This document shows positions 9,135-18,803 of a DNA stretch of 64,000 nt, in pieces; position 1 is the first letter of the stretch; each line of letters starts with the position of its first letter. The stretch is from Saprospiraceae bacterium (GTDB lineage Bacteria > Bacteroidota > Bacteroidia > Chitinophagales > Saprospiraceae): the NCBI GenBank assembly GCA_016719855.1, contig JADJYH010000002.1:124001-188000 (forward strand). The letters run 5' to 3'. A program made the position numbers and the translations under genes. The notes under the pieces were generated by a model, which saw nothing but the letters and a program-made list of their open reading frames with translations, was not told the origin of the DNA and did not search any database.

Positions 9135-10379
9135 TTATTGGTTCAGCGCCAACAGTTCCGGCTTTTTCGTGCCAGTGCGAAGCGCCTTGGTTCGGTGCAT
9201 TTCGGCGCTTTTCTTGTCGCCCATTTTAAAGTAAATACCTGCCAGCACCCCGTTCACATCAATATTCTCTGGGCGGGCTTGGTATTCTTTAAGCGCATAT
9301 TCCAGTGCCTTGGGTTGGTTGGCCATTAAATCCGAATATACATGCGCAAACTCCAAGTCCATATTGTGGCCATGCGCTTGGTCGTCTTGCATCATTTTTA
9401 TTACGTCTTCCATGGTTTTGCCATATTCATTGGTGCGGCCACTTTCTTTATATACCGTCGCCAATTGCTCATAAAAGCTTACTTCCGGCACGATGGCAGC
9501 CGCTTGTTTCAGCAATCGCTCAGCTTCGGCATAGTTCTTCCGCATGATTTCGACAGACGCCAGGCCAGCCAATGCGAAGGGGTATTCGGGGCGTTCTTCC
9601 AGTGTGTTCTTGAAAACCTGCTCGGCTTCGGCCAGCTTGCCATAATGCAGGTAGAGGTTGCCCAATGTCACCATTGACCACGAGGTGTTGTCGTAGCCGG
9701 GGTAGCCCGCTTGGGCGGCCATGGTCATCGCTTCGATGGCGCCTTGCACGTCGCCGTGTATCTCCCGGAGGTACGACACCCGGCTGTAGCTGCGCAAATC
9801 TGGCTTGATGCTCACCATCTTGTCCGCCATTTCTACGGCTTTGGGATAGTTACCCAACTCCACGTTTGCATCGGTCAGTACACCGTAGATGCCCGAGTTC
9901 AGCGGGTTGATAGCGACGGCTTCTTCGCCAGTTTTCAGCGCTTTGGCAAATTCGTGCAGGCTCATTTCAACGGCAGCCTTGGCACTCAGCGTCCGGAATT
10001 TCAGGTCTTTTTCTTTGATGTTTTTTTCGTCAAACGTTTGTGCCAGCAGATAATCCAAGCACTGCAACGCCGCCGGGTAATAGTGCGGGTGCTCGCCCGT
10101 TACCCTTGCCTCCTGCACGAAAATCTCGGCGAGGTTCAGCCAAGGCTCTTTCGCTTGCGGGTTGTCCATTATCGCCTTTCGTTCCTTGCCGTAGGCGTTC
10201 TGGACGGTTTCCCATTCTTTGCCGTACTGGATTTTCTCGTTCCGGTCGAGCAGTTGTGGTATGTTTTCAATAAGGCCCATACCAGCCTTTGCAGTGGTAT
10301 TGGGTTTGTTGTTTTGGCAAGCCATAAGGCTCCCCATTAAATAGGCCATAAGGCCGATGGAGATGATTATATTTTTCAT
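9135..10379 (-). CDS. TPR-repeat lipoprotein
   Basis: A 414-residue protein with a lipoprotein signal peptide (lipobox LMAC, Cys about residue 21) and about six or seven tetratricopeptide repeats between ~70 and 400, for example HEFAKALKTGEEAVAINPLN, NYPKAVEMADKMVSIKPD and KLAEAEQVFKNTLEERPEY. TPR solenoids are protein-binding scaffolds, and here the protein should be anchored to the periplasmic side of a membrane. It lies 96 nt downstream of a DUF4331 gene on the same strand, so a shared transcript is likely, although hairpin W3 fills the gap. Its partner is unknown; the adjacent DUF4331 proteins are candidates. Confidence 0.85.
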   Translation of the reverse strand: MKNIIISIGLMAYLMGSLMACQNNKPNTTAKAGMGLIENIPQLLDRNEKIQYGKEWETVQNAYGKERKAIMDNPQAKEPWLNLAEIFVQEARVTGEHPHYYPAALQCLDYLLAQTFDEKNIKEKDLKFRTLSAKAAVEMSLHEFAKALKTGEEAVAINPLNSGIYGVLTDANVELGNYPKAVEMADKMVSIKPDLRSYSRVSYLREIHGDVQGAIEAMTMAAQAGYPGYDNTSWSMVTLGNLYLHYGKLAEAEQVFKNTLEERPEYPFALAGLASVEIMRKNYAEAERLLKQAAAIVPEVSFYEQLATVYKESGRTNEYGKTMEDVIKMMQDDQAHGHNMDLEFAHVYSDLMANQPKALEYALKEYQARPENIDVNGVLAGIYFKMGDKKSAEMHRTKALRTGTKKPELLALNQ

Positions 10380-10398
10380 AAACGGGCGTTTATTATTA

Positions 10399-10477
10399 AT
10401 TGAAAATGGAGAATTGAAAATTTAAAAATAACCCAAGGGATGCCTCATTCTCAATTCTCCATTTTCCATTCTCAATT
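10399..10477. repeat. Word-repeat hairpin W3 between co-directional genes
   Basis: AAAATGGAGAATTGAAAAT in the left arm pairs with ATTCTCAATTCTCCATTTT in the right arm over 19 positions with one mismatch; both arms are built from AATTGAAAATGG-like words. The right arm overlaps the TAA stop (complement at 10476-10478) of the minus-strand DUF4331 gene. Confidence 0.75.
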
Positions 10478-12527
10478 ATTGTTTTATCATTTTCAATACT
10501 TCCATTAGCTTGCCTTTTGCATCTTTTGCTTTCGCAAAATAGACGCCAGCAGGCAGGTTGGTTGCGTTGAACTGAACGGAATAGCGACCCTTGTCCATCT
10601 GCTCGTTGACGAGTGTGCTGACCACTTTGCCGCTCATGTCAACCACTTGGATGCTGATGTTTCCTGCTTCGGCCACCTCGTACTGCACGGTCGTTTGTGC
10701 GGTAAACGGGTTGGGGAAGTTGGCCATCATCACCTGCGTTCCGGCAATTTCAGGGGTGCTCACGCCAATGCCACCGTTGGGGAGCATGGCCATTTGCGCC
10801 GGGCCAGCAATGGTGCCGCTGCAATCGCTATCGCCAGACCAAGGCTTGGCCATGAACGGGAACTTATTGGTGAAAGGCGCATCGTTTTGCTCAACACCCG
10901 TGGTGTAAGTCAGCACGTCCAACAAGTCTTGCGTGACGGGGCTGCCACCAGCGGTGTAATCATCGTACCAAAGCCCGATGGCTGCCAGCGCCACACCCGA
11001 CACTGCTTGCAGTTCGATGCGGGTCACGTCATCCTCCAACCGGCGACCGTTCGGAAAGCCGTCCATGTTCGGAATCCACTGCATGTTGGCGTTGGCGTTG
11101 TAAGCCGGGTCGGTCAGGCCAAGCACTGCGGCCTGAACGATGCCCAGCGAGCTGAATTTCGGGTGGTTGCGGGGCGTCGGGGTCACGGCCATGTTCAGCC
11201 GGAGCATGTCGCCGCCATTGGGCAAAAAGTTGTGGATGAAGGGTTTGCCTGCGGCCAATGGGTTGCCGTTCTTGCCCGTTGCCAATTGGTAGGGCGGGAA
11301 GTTGGGCACGCCCGTGTGGAAAATCGGCCACAGGTCCACCGACCTCGGCTTTCCGGGGCCAGGCAGCAGCAGCGTACCGAAGATGGCATCGTCCAACGCC
11401 GTACCAGCCACCGCAGCGGAACCTTTCAGGGAATAAAGACCATCTTGACCGTTGCCGAAGTCAAAAGCACCAAGTGAGTTGCGTTGGATGCGCAGCGGCG
11501 CAAAGCCAGGGACTGCACCACCGAATTGTGAGTCGTCCATGTAAAGCGCCAGTTCTGGGTTGTAGAAGAACCCGTCCAACTGGGTGTCGGCCAATTCTTG
11601 GTAAGGCGTCAGGGCGTTCCAGTAATCCTTGTAGCCGATGGGGATGACGGCTTCATTGGTCAACGGCATACCGAGGCGGCTCACTTGTACCCAGTTGCCA
11701 GAAAAAGCTTGGCTGCCGGACGACAAGGTGCGGATTTGGGGGCGGCTTGCGCTCGCCCACACGCCGATGACGAAGCGGTCGTCGAGGATGCTGGTCGGGT
11801 TGACGGGAGCACCTGCTTTGCGCAGGAAGGCAATCGGCACTTCGATGGCGATGGCACTAGTGTTCAAGCAGGCAAGGCCGTCCCGTGGATCGCCGCTCTG
11901 GCGGGGCAGGTCGCCGAGGTCGAATACGCCGCCGAGGTCCACGAAGAACGGGTCGTCCACTGGGCCTACGAAAACCCGCTCGCCAGTGGCTGACTGACGA
12001 ATGGCTTTTTTCATCAGCGCATCGTAGGTGGTGTTCAATCCGACCGTGGAGTTGATGCTGCGAACGCCGATATTAGGCGGCGGTACTGGCACGTTCTCAA
12101 TGATTTTGATCCAAGAGTTGCCGCCGTTGATGCTTTTTTCCAGCGTATAGGTGGTGTACAAGTTTTGCTTGCCCAGCCGGATGTTGAAAAACGTGGTCGG
12201 GTCCTGGTTCTTGATTTTGAACGTGAAACGGTACGTGATTTCGTCGCCGGGAATAGCGGCGTTGTTGTCCACATGGATTTCGTAGCGGATGTTTTCGCCA
12301 AACTGGTAGTAGTTCGGGCCACCTTGCGGCAGTTGCATCGGCACATAGGTGGCGACGAGTATGATATTTTGCGGACGCTCCGGGCTTCGGAAAGCGTAAA
12401 CGTCCACGTTGTCAGCCAGCGGGTCATTGGCGATGAGCGGCGCCTCTCGGTGGCTGGAGGCCGTGGCGTTTAGGCTGAAAATGCCCATTGCCAACAGCAG
12501 GAAAAGTGATTTTATGATGGATTTCAT
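10476..12527 (-). CDS. DUF4331 protein with T9SS sorting domain
   Basis: A 683-residue secreted protein. Residues 1-24 are a signal peptide. The mature part starts SSHREAPLIANDPLADNVDVYAF, the hallmark opening of the DUF4331 family, which fills the next ~560 residues. The C-terminal ~80 residues (MMANFPNPFTAQTTVQYEV ... GVYFAKAKDAKGKLMEVLKM) are a T9SS type A sorting domain, so the protein should be exported to the cell surface. The family's function is not established. It is about three-quarters identical by eye to the next gene upstream (12653-14368), evidently a tandem duplicate, and probably shares a transcript with the TPR lipoprotein downstream. Confidence 0.9.
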   Translation of the reverse strand: MKSIIKSLFLLLAMGIFSLNATASSHREAPLIANDPLADNVDVYAFRSPERPQNIILVATYVPMQLPQGGPNYYQFGENIRYEIHVDNNAAIPGDEITYRFTFKIKNQDPTTFFNIRLGKQNLYTTYTLEKSINGGNSWIKIIENVPVPPPNIGVRSINSTVGLNTTYDALMKKAIRQSATGERVFVGPVDDPFFVDLGGVFDLGDLPRQSGDPRDGLACLNTSAIAIEVPIAFLRKAGAPVNPTSILDDRFVIGVWASASRPQIRTLSSGSQAFSGNWVQVSRLGMPLTNEAVIPIGYKDYWNALTPYQELADTQLDGFFYNPELALYMDDSQFGGAVPGFAPLRIQRNSLGAFDFGNGQDGLYSLKGSAAVAGTALDDAIFGTLLLPGPGKPRSVDLWPIFHTGVPNFPPYQLATGKNGNPLAAGKPFIHNFLPNGGDMLRLNMAVTPTPRNHPKFSSLGIVQAAVLGLTDPAYNANANMQWIPNMDGFPNGRRLEDDVTRIELQAVSGVALAAIGLWYDDYTAGGSPVTQDLLDVLTYTTGVEQNDAPFTNKFPFMAKPWSGDSDCSGTIAGPAQMAMLPNGGIGVSTPEIAGTQVMMANFPNPFTAQTTVQYEVAEAGNISIQVVDMSGKVVSTLVNEQMDKGRYSVQFNATNLPAGVYFAKAKDAKGKLMEVLKMIKQ

Positions 12528-12535
12528 TTTTTTAG

Positions 12536-12557
12536 ATTGTTGAATTGTTGAATTGTT
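12536..12557. repeat. Short direct repeat ATTGTTGA
   Basis: Three consecutive copies of the word ATTGTTGA lie just upstream of the minus-strand DUF4331 gene start (12527). The same word recurs at 14383-14421 in front of the paralogous gene, so it belongs to the duplicated leader. Confidence 0.6.
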
Positions 12558-12566
12558 GTGGCAGCG

Positions 12567-12655
12567 GATTACTAAGCCCGATAGGGATTAGTAAGCCGAA
12601 AGCTTGGATATTGCCGACCGGGCTTAGAAATCCCTGTCGGGCTTTCCAATCCCTA
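12567..12655. repeat. Foldback family P2, copy A, supplying a stop codon
   Basis: GGATTACTAAGCCCGATAGG ... CCGGGCTTAGAAATCCCTGT then CGGGCTTTCCAATCCCTA. The two halves are imperfect inverted repeats, and the whole matches copy B at 21260-21342. Read on the minus strand the element begins TAGGGATTGGAAAGCCCGAC, and that TAG is the stop codon of the DUF4331 paralogue ending at 12653. Confidence 0.8.
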
Positions 12656-14368
12656 CTCGCCCGTTTCTGTGCCTTCCCAAGGCGAAGCCACATACGGGAA
12701 GCTGGTTTTGAAGATTTTGTCGTTGTTGTTGACGCCAGTGGAATAACTCAGCACGTTCACCAGTTTCGTGGTGACGGGGCTGCCGCCAGCCACGTAATCA
12801 TCGTACCAAAGGCCAATGGCTGCGAGCGCAACGCCCGACACAGCCTGCAACTCGATGCGCGTCACATCGTCCTCCAAGCGGCGACCGTTCGGGAAGCCGT
12901 CCATGTTCGGGATCCACTGGAGGTTGGCATTGGCATTGTAGGTCGGGTTGGTGAGTCCAAGCACGGCGGCGTTCACGATTCCCAGCGAGCTGAATTCAGG
13001 GCTGTTGCGGGGCGTCGGTGGTGTGGCCATGTTGAGGCGAAGCATGTCGCCGCCGTTTGGCAAAAAGTTGTTGATGAAGGGTTTGCCTACGGCCAATGGA
13101 TTGCCGTTTTTACCGGTCGCCAGTTGGTAGGGCGGGAAGTTCGGAACACCGGTGTGGAAAATCGGCCAGAGGTCAACCGAGCGGGCCTTGCCGGGGCCAG
13201 GCAGCAGCAGCGTACCGAAGATGGCATCGTCCAATGCAGTGCCAGCTACGGCGGCAGAACCTTTTAAGCTGTACAGGCCATTTTTACCATAACCAAAGTC
13301 AAATGCGCCGAGCGAGTTGCGCTGGATGCGCAGCTTTGACATTGCCGGAACGGCACCTCCAAACTGCGAATTGTCCATGTACAACGCCAGTTCTGGGTTG
13401 TAGAAGAAGCCATCGAGTTGCGTGTCGGCCAGCTCTTGGTAAGGAGTCAATGAGTTCCAATAGTCCTTGTACCCGATTGGGATGACGACCTCGTTGGTCA
13501 GCGGCATACCGAGGCGGCTCACTTGAACCCAAGTGCCAGCATCGGTAGGCTCGTTGCCCGTGGTGCTGAGGGTGCGCATGGCACGGCGGCTGGCACTTGC
13601 CCACACACCGATGACGTAATCGCCATCGAGGATGTTGGCAGGTGTGGCAGCAGCGCCCATTTTGCGGAGCGTCGAAATCGGTACTTGGATGGCGATGGTG
13701 TGCGTGTTGTACTGGCCAAGGCCGTCACGGGAGGGGCCGTTCTGGCGGGGCAGGTTGCCGAGGTCAAACACGCCGCCGAGGTCCACGAAGAACGGGTCGT
13801 CGGCAGGGCCGCAGTAGATGCTTTCGCCAGTGGTTGCAGACTCGATGGCATCGGCGATGAGCTGGTCGTAGGTGGTGCTGAGTCCGACGCCGCTCTCGAT
13901 GGAACGTGGGCCAATACGTGGCGGTGGCACTTCGCCACCAGCAACGATGGTCGTCCAGGTCTGTCCGCCGTTGGTGCTGCGCTCGCAGGTGTAGGTCGTG
14001 CGGAGGTTGCGGGCACCGAGGCGGATGTTGAAGAAGGTGGTCGGGTCTTCGTTCACCTGTGAGAAGGTGAAGCGGTAGGTGACCTCGTCACCAACGATGG
14101 CGGCGTTGTTGTCAATGTGGATTTCGTAGCGGATGTTCTCGCCGAACGTGTAGTAGTTCGGCCCCCCGTGCGGCAGCTCCGCCGGGATGTAGTTGGCGAT
14201 GATGGTCACCATGTTGGGGTTGTCGGGACTTACGAACGCATACACGTCCGTGTTGTCGGCCAACGGATCGTTGGCGATTAGCGGTGCTTCCCGGTGGCTG
14301 GAGGCCGAGGCCTCCACCCCCCAAAGGCAAAGCGCCACGGTAAGGATTTTTGAAACGAATGTTTTCAT
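12653..14368 (-). CDS. DUF4331 protein lacking the T9SS tail
   Basis: A 571-residue paralogue of the neighbouring DUF4331 protein. ATG 14368 gives a good signal peptide (MKTFVSKILTVALCLWGVEA) followed by SSHREAPLIANDPLADNTDVYAF; the longer upstream frame has no such start and is rejected. The two proteins align over their full domain, but this one stops at SPWEGTETGE, where its twin continues into a linker and sorting domain. The stop codon is the first codon of foldback element P2, so the element may have cut off the tail. Without the tail it would be left in the periplasm rather than exported by T9SS. Function unknown. Confidence 0.9.
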   Translation of the reverse strand: MKTFVSKILTVALCLWGVEASASSHREAPLIANDPLADNTDVYAFVSPDNPNMVTIIANYIPAELPHGGPNYYTFGENIRYEIHIDNNAAIVGDEVTYRFTFSQVNEDPTTFFNIRLGARNLRTTYTCERSTNGGQTWTTIVAGGEVPPPRIGPRSIESGVGLSTTYDQLIADAIESATTGESIYCGPADDPFFVDLGGVFDLGNLPRQNGPSRDGLGQYNTHTIAIQVPISTLRKMGAAATPANILDGDYVIGVWASASRRAMRTLSTTGNEPTDAGTWVQVSRLGMPLTNEVVIPIGYKDYWNSLTPYQELADTQLDGFFYNPELALYMDNSQFGGAVPAMSKLRIQRNSLGAFDFGYGKNGLYSLKGSAAVAGTALDDAIFGTLLLPGPGKARSVDLWPIFHTGVPNFPPYQLATGKNGNPLAVGKPFINNFLPNGGDMLRLNMATPPTPRNSPEFSSLGIVNAAVLGLTNPTYNANANLQWIPNMDGFPNGRRLEDDVTRIELQAVSGVALAAIGLWYDDYVAGGSPVTTKLVNVLSYSTGVNNNDKIFKTSFPYVASPWEGTETGE

Positions 14369-14382
14369 AAAATACTGATTTT

Positions 14383-14421
14383 GAATTAATTGAATTGTTG
14401 AATTACTGAATTGTTGAATTG
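14383..14421. repeat. Direct repeat of GAATTGTTGAATT in a gene leader
   Basis: GAATTGTTGAATTACTGAAT is followed by a second TGTTGAATTG copy. On the minus strand this is the 5' leader of the DUF4331 gene starting at 14368. It parallels the ATTGTTGA words before the other paralogue. I see no complementary arm. Confidence 0.55.
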
Positions 14422-14742
14422 CTTTTGGGCAATACCCTAACCGGCCAGTGCGGTCGTGCATTGGCAAAATTTCCAGATTGGGCAATAGGATGTCAGGGCA
14501 GGCTAAGCCCGGTTTTTCACTTGGTGACCAACTAAATTGAACTTGTTTGATTCGAACCAGCCATTAAGGCTGGCAAGAAGTTTTTGGAAAAAGAGCAACG
14601 GTAGCTGCTCCTCCGCTTGATGTTGATATTTACGAGTAATTGGTGGGAGCGGATTTTTTGGGGCGGATTTTTTTTTTTGCAGTGAAAATAGCTTGGAGTA
14701 ATTTCGAGCCACTTTTTCAAATCTTCATCATTGTTCGTTGCC

Positions 14743-15129
14743 ATGCAAAAACTCGCCATTTTCTGCCTGTTCGTTTCCTTCCTGTTTTGCTACCTCGAAT
14801 GGGCCGACCAATCGGCTTTCGTTTACGAAGTCGCCTACATGCTGCTTTTTGAAAAATCGGAGAAGGCCAGCTCATTTGCGCACCCGCTGGTGTTGCTGCC
14901 GTTCTTGGGCCAGGTGTTGGTGCTCATTTCCCTGTTCATGCCCAAGCCCAAAAAGTGGATGGTCATAACGGGCATGGCGATGATGGGCCTGCTGGTTTTG
15001 ATGCTTTTGATGGTTGGCTTGCTCGGCAGAAACTGGAAGATTTCTTTGGCGACGATGCCGTTTTTGGTGTCGGCGGTGTGGTGTGTTCGATTGTTTTCGG
15101 GGAAGCGTGTTGGTGAGGTGTCAACTTAA
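14743..15129 (+). CDS. Small four-helix membrane protein
   Basis: A 128-residue protein with four hydrophobic segments (about residues 3-18, 40-62, 70-92 and 98-116), short loops and a basic C-terminus, so an inner-membrane protein. I do not recognise the family. ATG 14743 was chosen over TTG 14731 because a membrane segment follows it directly. It stands alone between the DUF4331 gene (divergent) and xisH. The 257-nt gap upstream shows nothing but a long T-run near 14665. Confidence 0.65.
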   Translation: MQKLAIFCLFVSFLFCYLEWADQSAFVYEVAYMLLFEKSEKASSFAHPLVLLPFLGQVLVLISLFMPKPKKWMVITGMAMMGLLVLMLLMVGLLGRNWKISLATMPFLVSAVWCVRLFSGKRVGEVST

Positions 15130-15196
15130 AAGCGAGATTTCCAAAAACAGGGTCAATTAAGCAATTTTTAAGACCTTTAACCAAACAAACCTTGCC

Positions 15197-15617
15197 ATGC
15201 CCAAACGAGATAACTTACACCAAGTCGTAAAAATAGCCCTTTACAAAGAAGGCTGGAACATTACCTACGACCCACTTTTTGTGCCGACTGAAGGCGGCAT
15301 CAATTTTTTCATAGACCTTGGAATGGAACGGTTCATAGGAGCAGAAAAAGAAGGCGAAAAAATAGCCGTAGAAATCAAGAGCTTTGATGCAATCACCCCA
15401 TTTTACTCTTTCTACGAACTTTTGGGGCAGTACCTAATGTACGAAATGGCGATCGAAGAGCAGGATACCAATTGGTCGCTGTTTGTTGCAATAACACAAT
15501 CCGGCTTTGAAAAACTGGAGGAAGCACCGATATTTAAGCGAGCAATCGCAAAATTTATGTTAAAATTCATTATTTTTTGAGCCTCGAAACAAGGCCATTG
15601 TCACATGGAAAAAGTAA
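15197..15617 (+). CDS. xisH: XisH family protein, frameshifted near the 3' end
   Basis: XisH proteins are small PD-(D/E)XK-like nuclease-fold proteins, first described in cyanobacterial fdxN-element excision and now seen paired with XisI in many genomes; their function outside that setting is unknown. The signature is clear: IDLGMERFIGAEKEGEKIAV followed by EIKSF (candidate D...E-x-K), then ELLGQYLMYEMA. As written the frame stops at 15580 after a T6 run (15573-15578). Reading T5 gives FIIFEPRNKAIVTWKK and a TAA at 15615-15617, which restores the family's typical C-terminus and makes the stop overlap the xisI start. About 140 residues after repair, the normal length. Confidence 0.8.
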
Positions 15618-15942
15618 AAAAATACCAGTCTGCCATATTGAAAGTGCTGCGAGAGTACGCTGCTATCAAGTCCCTTTCATGCCCGGCGGGGAAAACAAGG
15701 TGGTTGCCGATACATCCAATCACCACTACCAACTCGTTCGCATGGGGTGGCATCAAGATAAGCATGTGTACTACACTGTTTTTCATTTTGACATCATCCA
15801 AGGCAAGGTTTGGGTGCAGGAAAACAGGACGGATGCTAAAATTGACGAGGAACTGGTAGCGGCGGGCGTGGCGGCCAATGACATCGTTTCGGGGCTTTTG
15901 CATCCGAGCCATCGGGGGAAAAGAGAAGCAGTGGCTGCATGA
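15605..15942 (+). CDS. xisI: XisI family protein, frameshifted
   Basis: This is the usual partner of XisH. The N-terminus is in one frame from ATG 15605 (MEKVKKYQSAILKVLREYAA), and the rest in another (FMPGGENKVVADTSNHHYQL ... FHFDIIQGKVWVQ ... LVAAGVAANDIVSGLLHPSH). Adding one base in the C3/T3 stretch at 15672-15677 rejoins them into ~113 residues, the normal size. The HIDI-x-GKIWIQ and GV--DIVLGF blocks of the family are both present. The start overlaps the repaired end of xisH by 13 nt, as expected for a coupled pair. The break is most likely a base-call error; loss of function is possible. Confidence 0.75.
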
Positions 15943-16017
15943 GAAGGAACGGCACCAAAAGTTACGCTACACTAAATTATCTCGAACTGGTTGAATGCAG
16001 AATAAAGTAGATAGGGT

Positions 16018-16441
16018 TCATTTTATATCGCTATTAGACAAAGTCAATTGATATTCTACTTTATCACTGAATAAGCCATTATTTACCACTTTGAATATCC
16101 AGCTATTTCGGCTTCTAATGTCTTTCAGAATAGATACATCTTTTGATGTAACCATAAGCGTGTCAAAAGCTTCAAGGAATTCAGTGTTTTTGTCTGCGGC
16201 AGCTCCGATTTCATTATAACTGATTATTTCTGCTTCCGATTTAGGGCCAACATTTATTGACCAAATCATGTCTGTCCTTCCTATTTCTCTATAATCCTCT
16301 TTCAAGCGGACTTTTGCCCTCAATTGCTTGGGTCGAGGTATTATTTATTACATAGCTATTTGTTACTATGGGGTCACAAGAGGATAAAGAAAATGACAAA
16401 TAAGCGAGGATTGCCGTTTGAATAAATTGTATTATTCTCAT
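16018..16441 (-). CDS. Small unknown lipoprotein, frameshifted
   Basis: ATG at 16441 (minus) opens a signal peptide with a lipobox (MRIIQFIQTAILAYLSFSLS then SCDP), then VTNSYVINNTST. This frame is out of register by one base with the longer downstream frame (RAKVRLKEDYREIGRTDMIWSINV ... NNGLFSDKVEYQLTLSNSDIK). The two join near 16315-16330 to give about 140 residues. No family recognised. The hydrophilic mature part has the look of a small beta-rich periplasmic or surface lipoprotein. Confidence 0.55.
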
Positions 16442-16459
16442 TTATTGTATTGGTTGTTC

Positions 16460-16493
16460 AAAGGCGACACCTTTTTTAAGAGATACCGCCTTT
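16460..16493 (-). terminator. Possible terminator after the TonB receptor
   Basis: AAAGGCG (16460-16466) and CGCCTTT (16488-16494) form a short stem downstream of the minus-strand receptor gene. The stem is only 7 bp, so support is modest. Confidence 0.35.
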
Positions 16494-16514
16494 CTGCACA
16501 GTTATCGTCAAACC

Positions 16515-18803
16515 TCAAAAGAAATAACTCACCCCTCCCTTCAAAAAGAACGGTGCCCCCGGCGTAAAATGCAATTCCGTCACAGACTCAGGCTCGTCTT
16601 TTAAGCGGCTCTCCGTATCGAACTGCGCATCATTGTACTCTGTGTTCAGCAGGTTCTGTACGGAGAGGGTGATTTCGAGGTTGCGCTTCTTCCAGCCCAC
16701 CAGCGCATCCACCACGAACTGGCCAGTGGCCACGGTGCTGTTGTCCTCATTGGCCGGGCGGTCACCGATGAAGCGGTAGCGGAGACTGCCGTAAAGGCCG
16801 TTTTTCGCTTGTGCTGTCAACCCTCCGATGCTTGTCAAAGTGGGGGCGAGAGGGATGTAATCTTGCCCATCGGGTTCGTCCTTAGCACGTGGTCGGGTGT
16901 AGTTGAAATCGGCGTCGGCGTATAGCCCACGCAGAATTTGCCAGCGAGCGCTCAGGTCGAAGCCTTGGCGCTGGGTGCGGCCACTCGGCTCCACCACGCC
17001 TGCATCGCCCACGTACACGAACTCTTGCTCCAAGTCGAGCCGCCAAACAGCGGCGTTGAAGAGCAAGCTCGGTGCCGGTTTGAACAGAATGCCAGCCTCG
17101 ATGCCGTATGCCTTCGGCAAAATCTCCTGACCCTGCTGCGCCACCACGACCCGTGCGTCATTGGAGTGAAACCCGATGCCGCTGTTGGCATAAAGCCGTA
17201 CGGTTTTGCTGGCATCAAAGAATAAGTTGAGCTTCGGGGAAAACGTCCCTTTCATTTGCGTTTTTGGTTGAAAACACTGTCAAGGTTGTTCAGGTAGCTA
17301 AACATGAACTGGTCGTAGCGCAGTCCGGCGTTGATTTTCCAGCGGGACGTGAGTTCCAACGTGGAATTGAGGAAGAGGCCAGCGTTGCCCTCCTGAACGT
17401 CGCCGAGGGCGAGGGGCGTGATGGTCTCCCGGCGGTTTTTGGTGCGGCTGAGTTCGTTGCCGTCCACCTCATCAAAGCGCAGTTGCAGCCCAGCGTCGGT
17501 GGTCAGGCGCTTGCCGCCGATATTGGCCTCCTTGCTCCAGGTTGCATTGTAACCGATGATGTTGCGGCTTTCCTTTTGGCGGATTTGGTCGCCGTTGATG
17601 GGGTCTTCGAGGAAGAACGTGAAGTTGGAGTACAGCTCGAAATCGTATTTTACGAAGTAAACTTGGTTTTTTGAAAAAGCTGCGGTTGCCGAGGTTCTTC
17701 ATGAAAACGAGGTTGAGGTTGGTGCGGCTCGTCTCGCCGCCCTCCGTGTCGTCAATGGCCCCGAAGCGGGTGATTGAACCATCATTGATGGCCCGAAGCG
17801 GTATCTGTCCGGAGTGGTCCCATTTGCTCTTAAATGTTGAAAATGAAGCGGTTACGCTCTGGTTTTCGCCGATGAGGCCCGTGTATTTGCCCATCAAATT
17901 GAAGCGGGTGAAGTTCTGAGGGCTGTCAAAATAGCTGTTGGTGAAGGAGTATTCGGAAGCCAGCCAAGCGTTTTGGTTTTTGGCCTTGGCCGCATCGCCG
18001 AGCAGGTCGAGGGCAGTTACTGCCCGCCAAGTGTCGAACTGGCCGCCTTCCAGCTTGACCATGCTCTGGCTCAGGGCGGTCGGGGTGTTGAAGTTCACAT
18101 GGCCTGCCGTGGCGAAGTCGCCCGCCGAGGCATCGTAGTCGCCTTTGGCAAACCCAACGCCCCGCACCATTTCCGGGATGAGGAAGTGGAGGTCGGCGTA
18201 ACCTTGGCCGTGCGCATGGGACACCATGTTGACAGGCAGCCCATCCACCGTGATGCGGATGTCGGTGCCGTGGTCAATGTCGAAGCCCCGCAGGAAAATC
18301 TGCTCGGCCTTGCCGCCGCCAGCGTGCTGCGCAATGACGAGGCCCGGCACGATGCGCAGGATGTCCTGCGAGTTGTTTAATGGGCGGGTCTGGATGTCCA
18401 AAGCGCTGATGGTGTGCAAGTTGTCATTGTTGTCAGCGGCGATGTTCACGTCGGGCAGGTTGATTTCACGGGATGCCATGCTGATTTTCAGCATGGTAGT
18501 TTCGTGGTCATTGACCTTTACAATCACCGTAGTGTCGCCAAACCCGATATAGGAAATGCTGACCGTAAACTCGCCAGAAGGCAGGTCCACAAAGCTGAAA
18601 ATGCCAAGTTCATCGGTGAAGGTGGCCTGTGCTGGCGCTGAGTTGATGCGGACGTGCGCGCCGGGTAGGCCGGTTTTTGTCTCGTCGTCAAAGACGACGC
18701 CTTTGATGGTTCCGTTGTGGGCGAAAGATAGATTTGTGGCGGCCAAAAAGGCGATGAAGGCCAATACTTGGTGGAGCTTAAAACGGGTGTTGAGCTTTTT
18801 CAT
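16515..18803 (-). CDS. TonB-dependent outer-membrane receptor, two frameshifts
   Basis: About 763 residues after repair. Signal peptide at 1-28; a carboxypeptidase-regulatory-like (CNA-B-type) domain at ~31-115 (GTIKGVVFDDETKTGLPGAH); plug at ~125-245 (NNSQDILRIVPGLVIAQHAG, IFLRGFDIDHGTDIRITVDG); then the 22-strand barrel, ending in GVSYFF with the terminal Phe typical of barrels. Two breaks divide it: an extra base in the T6 at 17667-17672 and a missing base in the T5 at 17261-17265. Reading through both gives continuous barrel sequence. Such receptors import metal chelates, haem or oligomers with TonB energy. Substrate unknown. The divergent ECF sigma/anti-sigma pair next door suggests cell-surface-type regulation. 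Confidence 0.85.

Noticed and set aside
11029..11993. Open frames in both strands over the DUF4331 genes
   Set aside because: The DUF4331 pair is homologous and continuous; the others vary freely between the two paralogues.
12536..12655. Repeats before the DUF4331 genes as a CRISPR
   Set aside because: The words are 8 bases, irregular, and the longer part is a foldback found elsewhere; no repeat-spacer alternation and no cas genes.
12653..14485. The longer DUF4331 start at 14485
   Set aside because: ATG 14368 gives a normal signal peptide; the extra 39 residues come from the repeat-rich leader.
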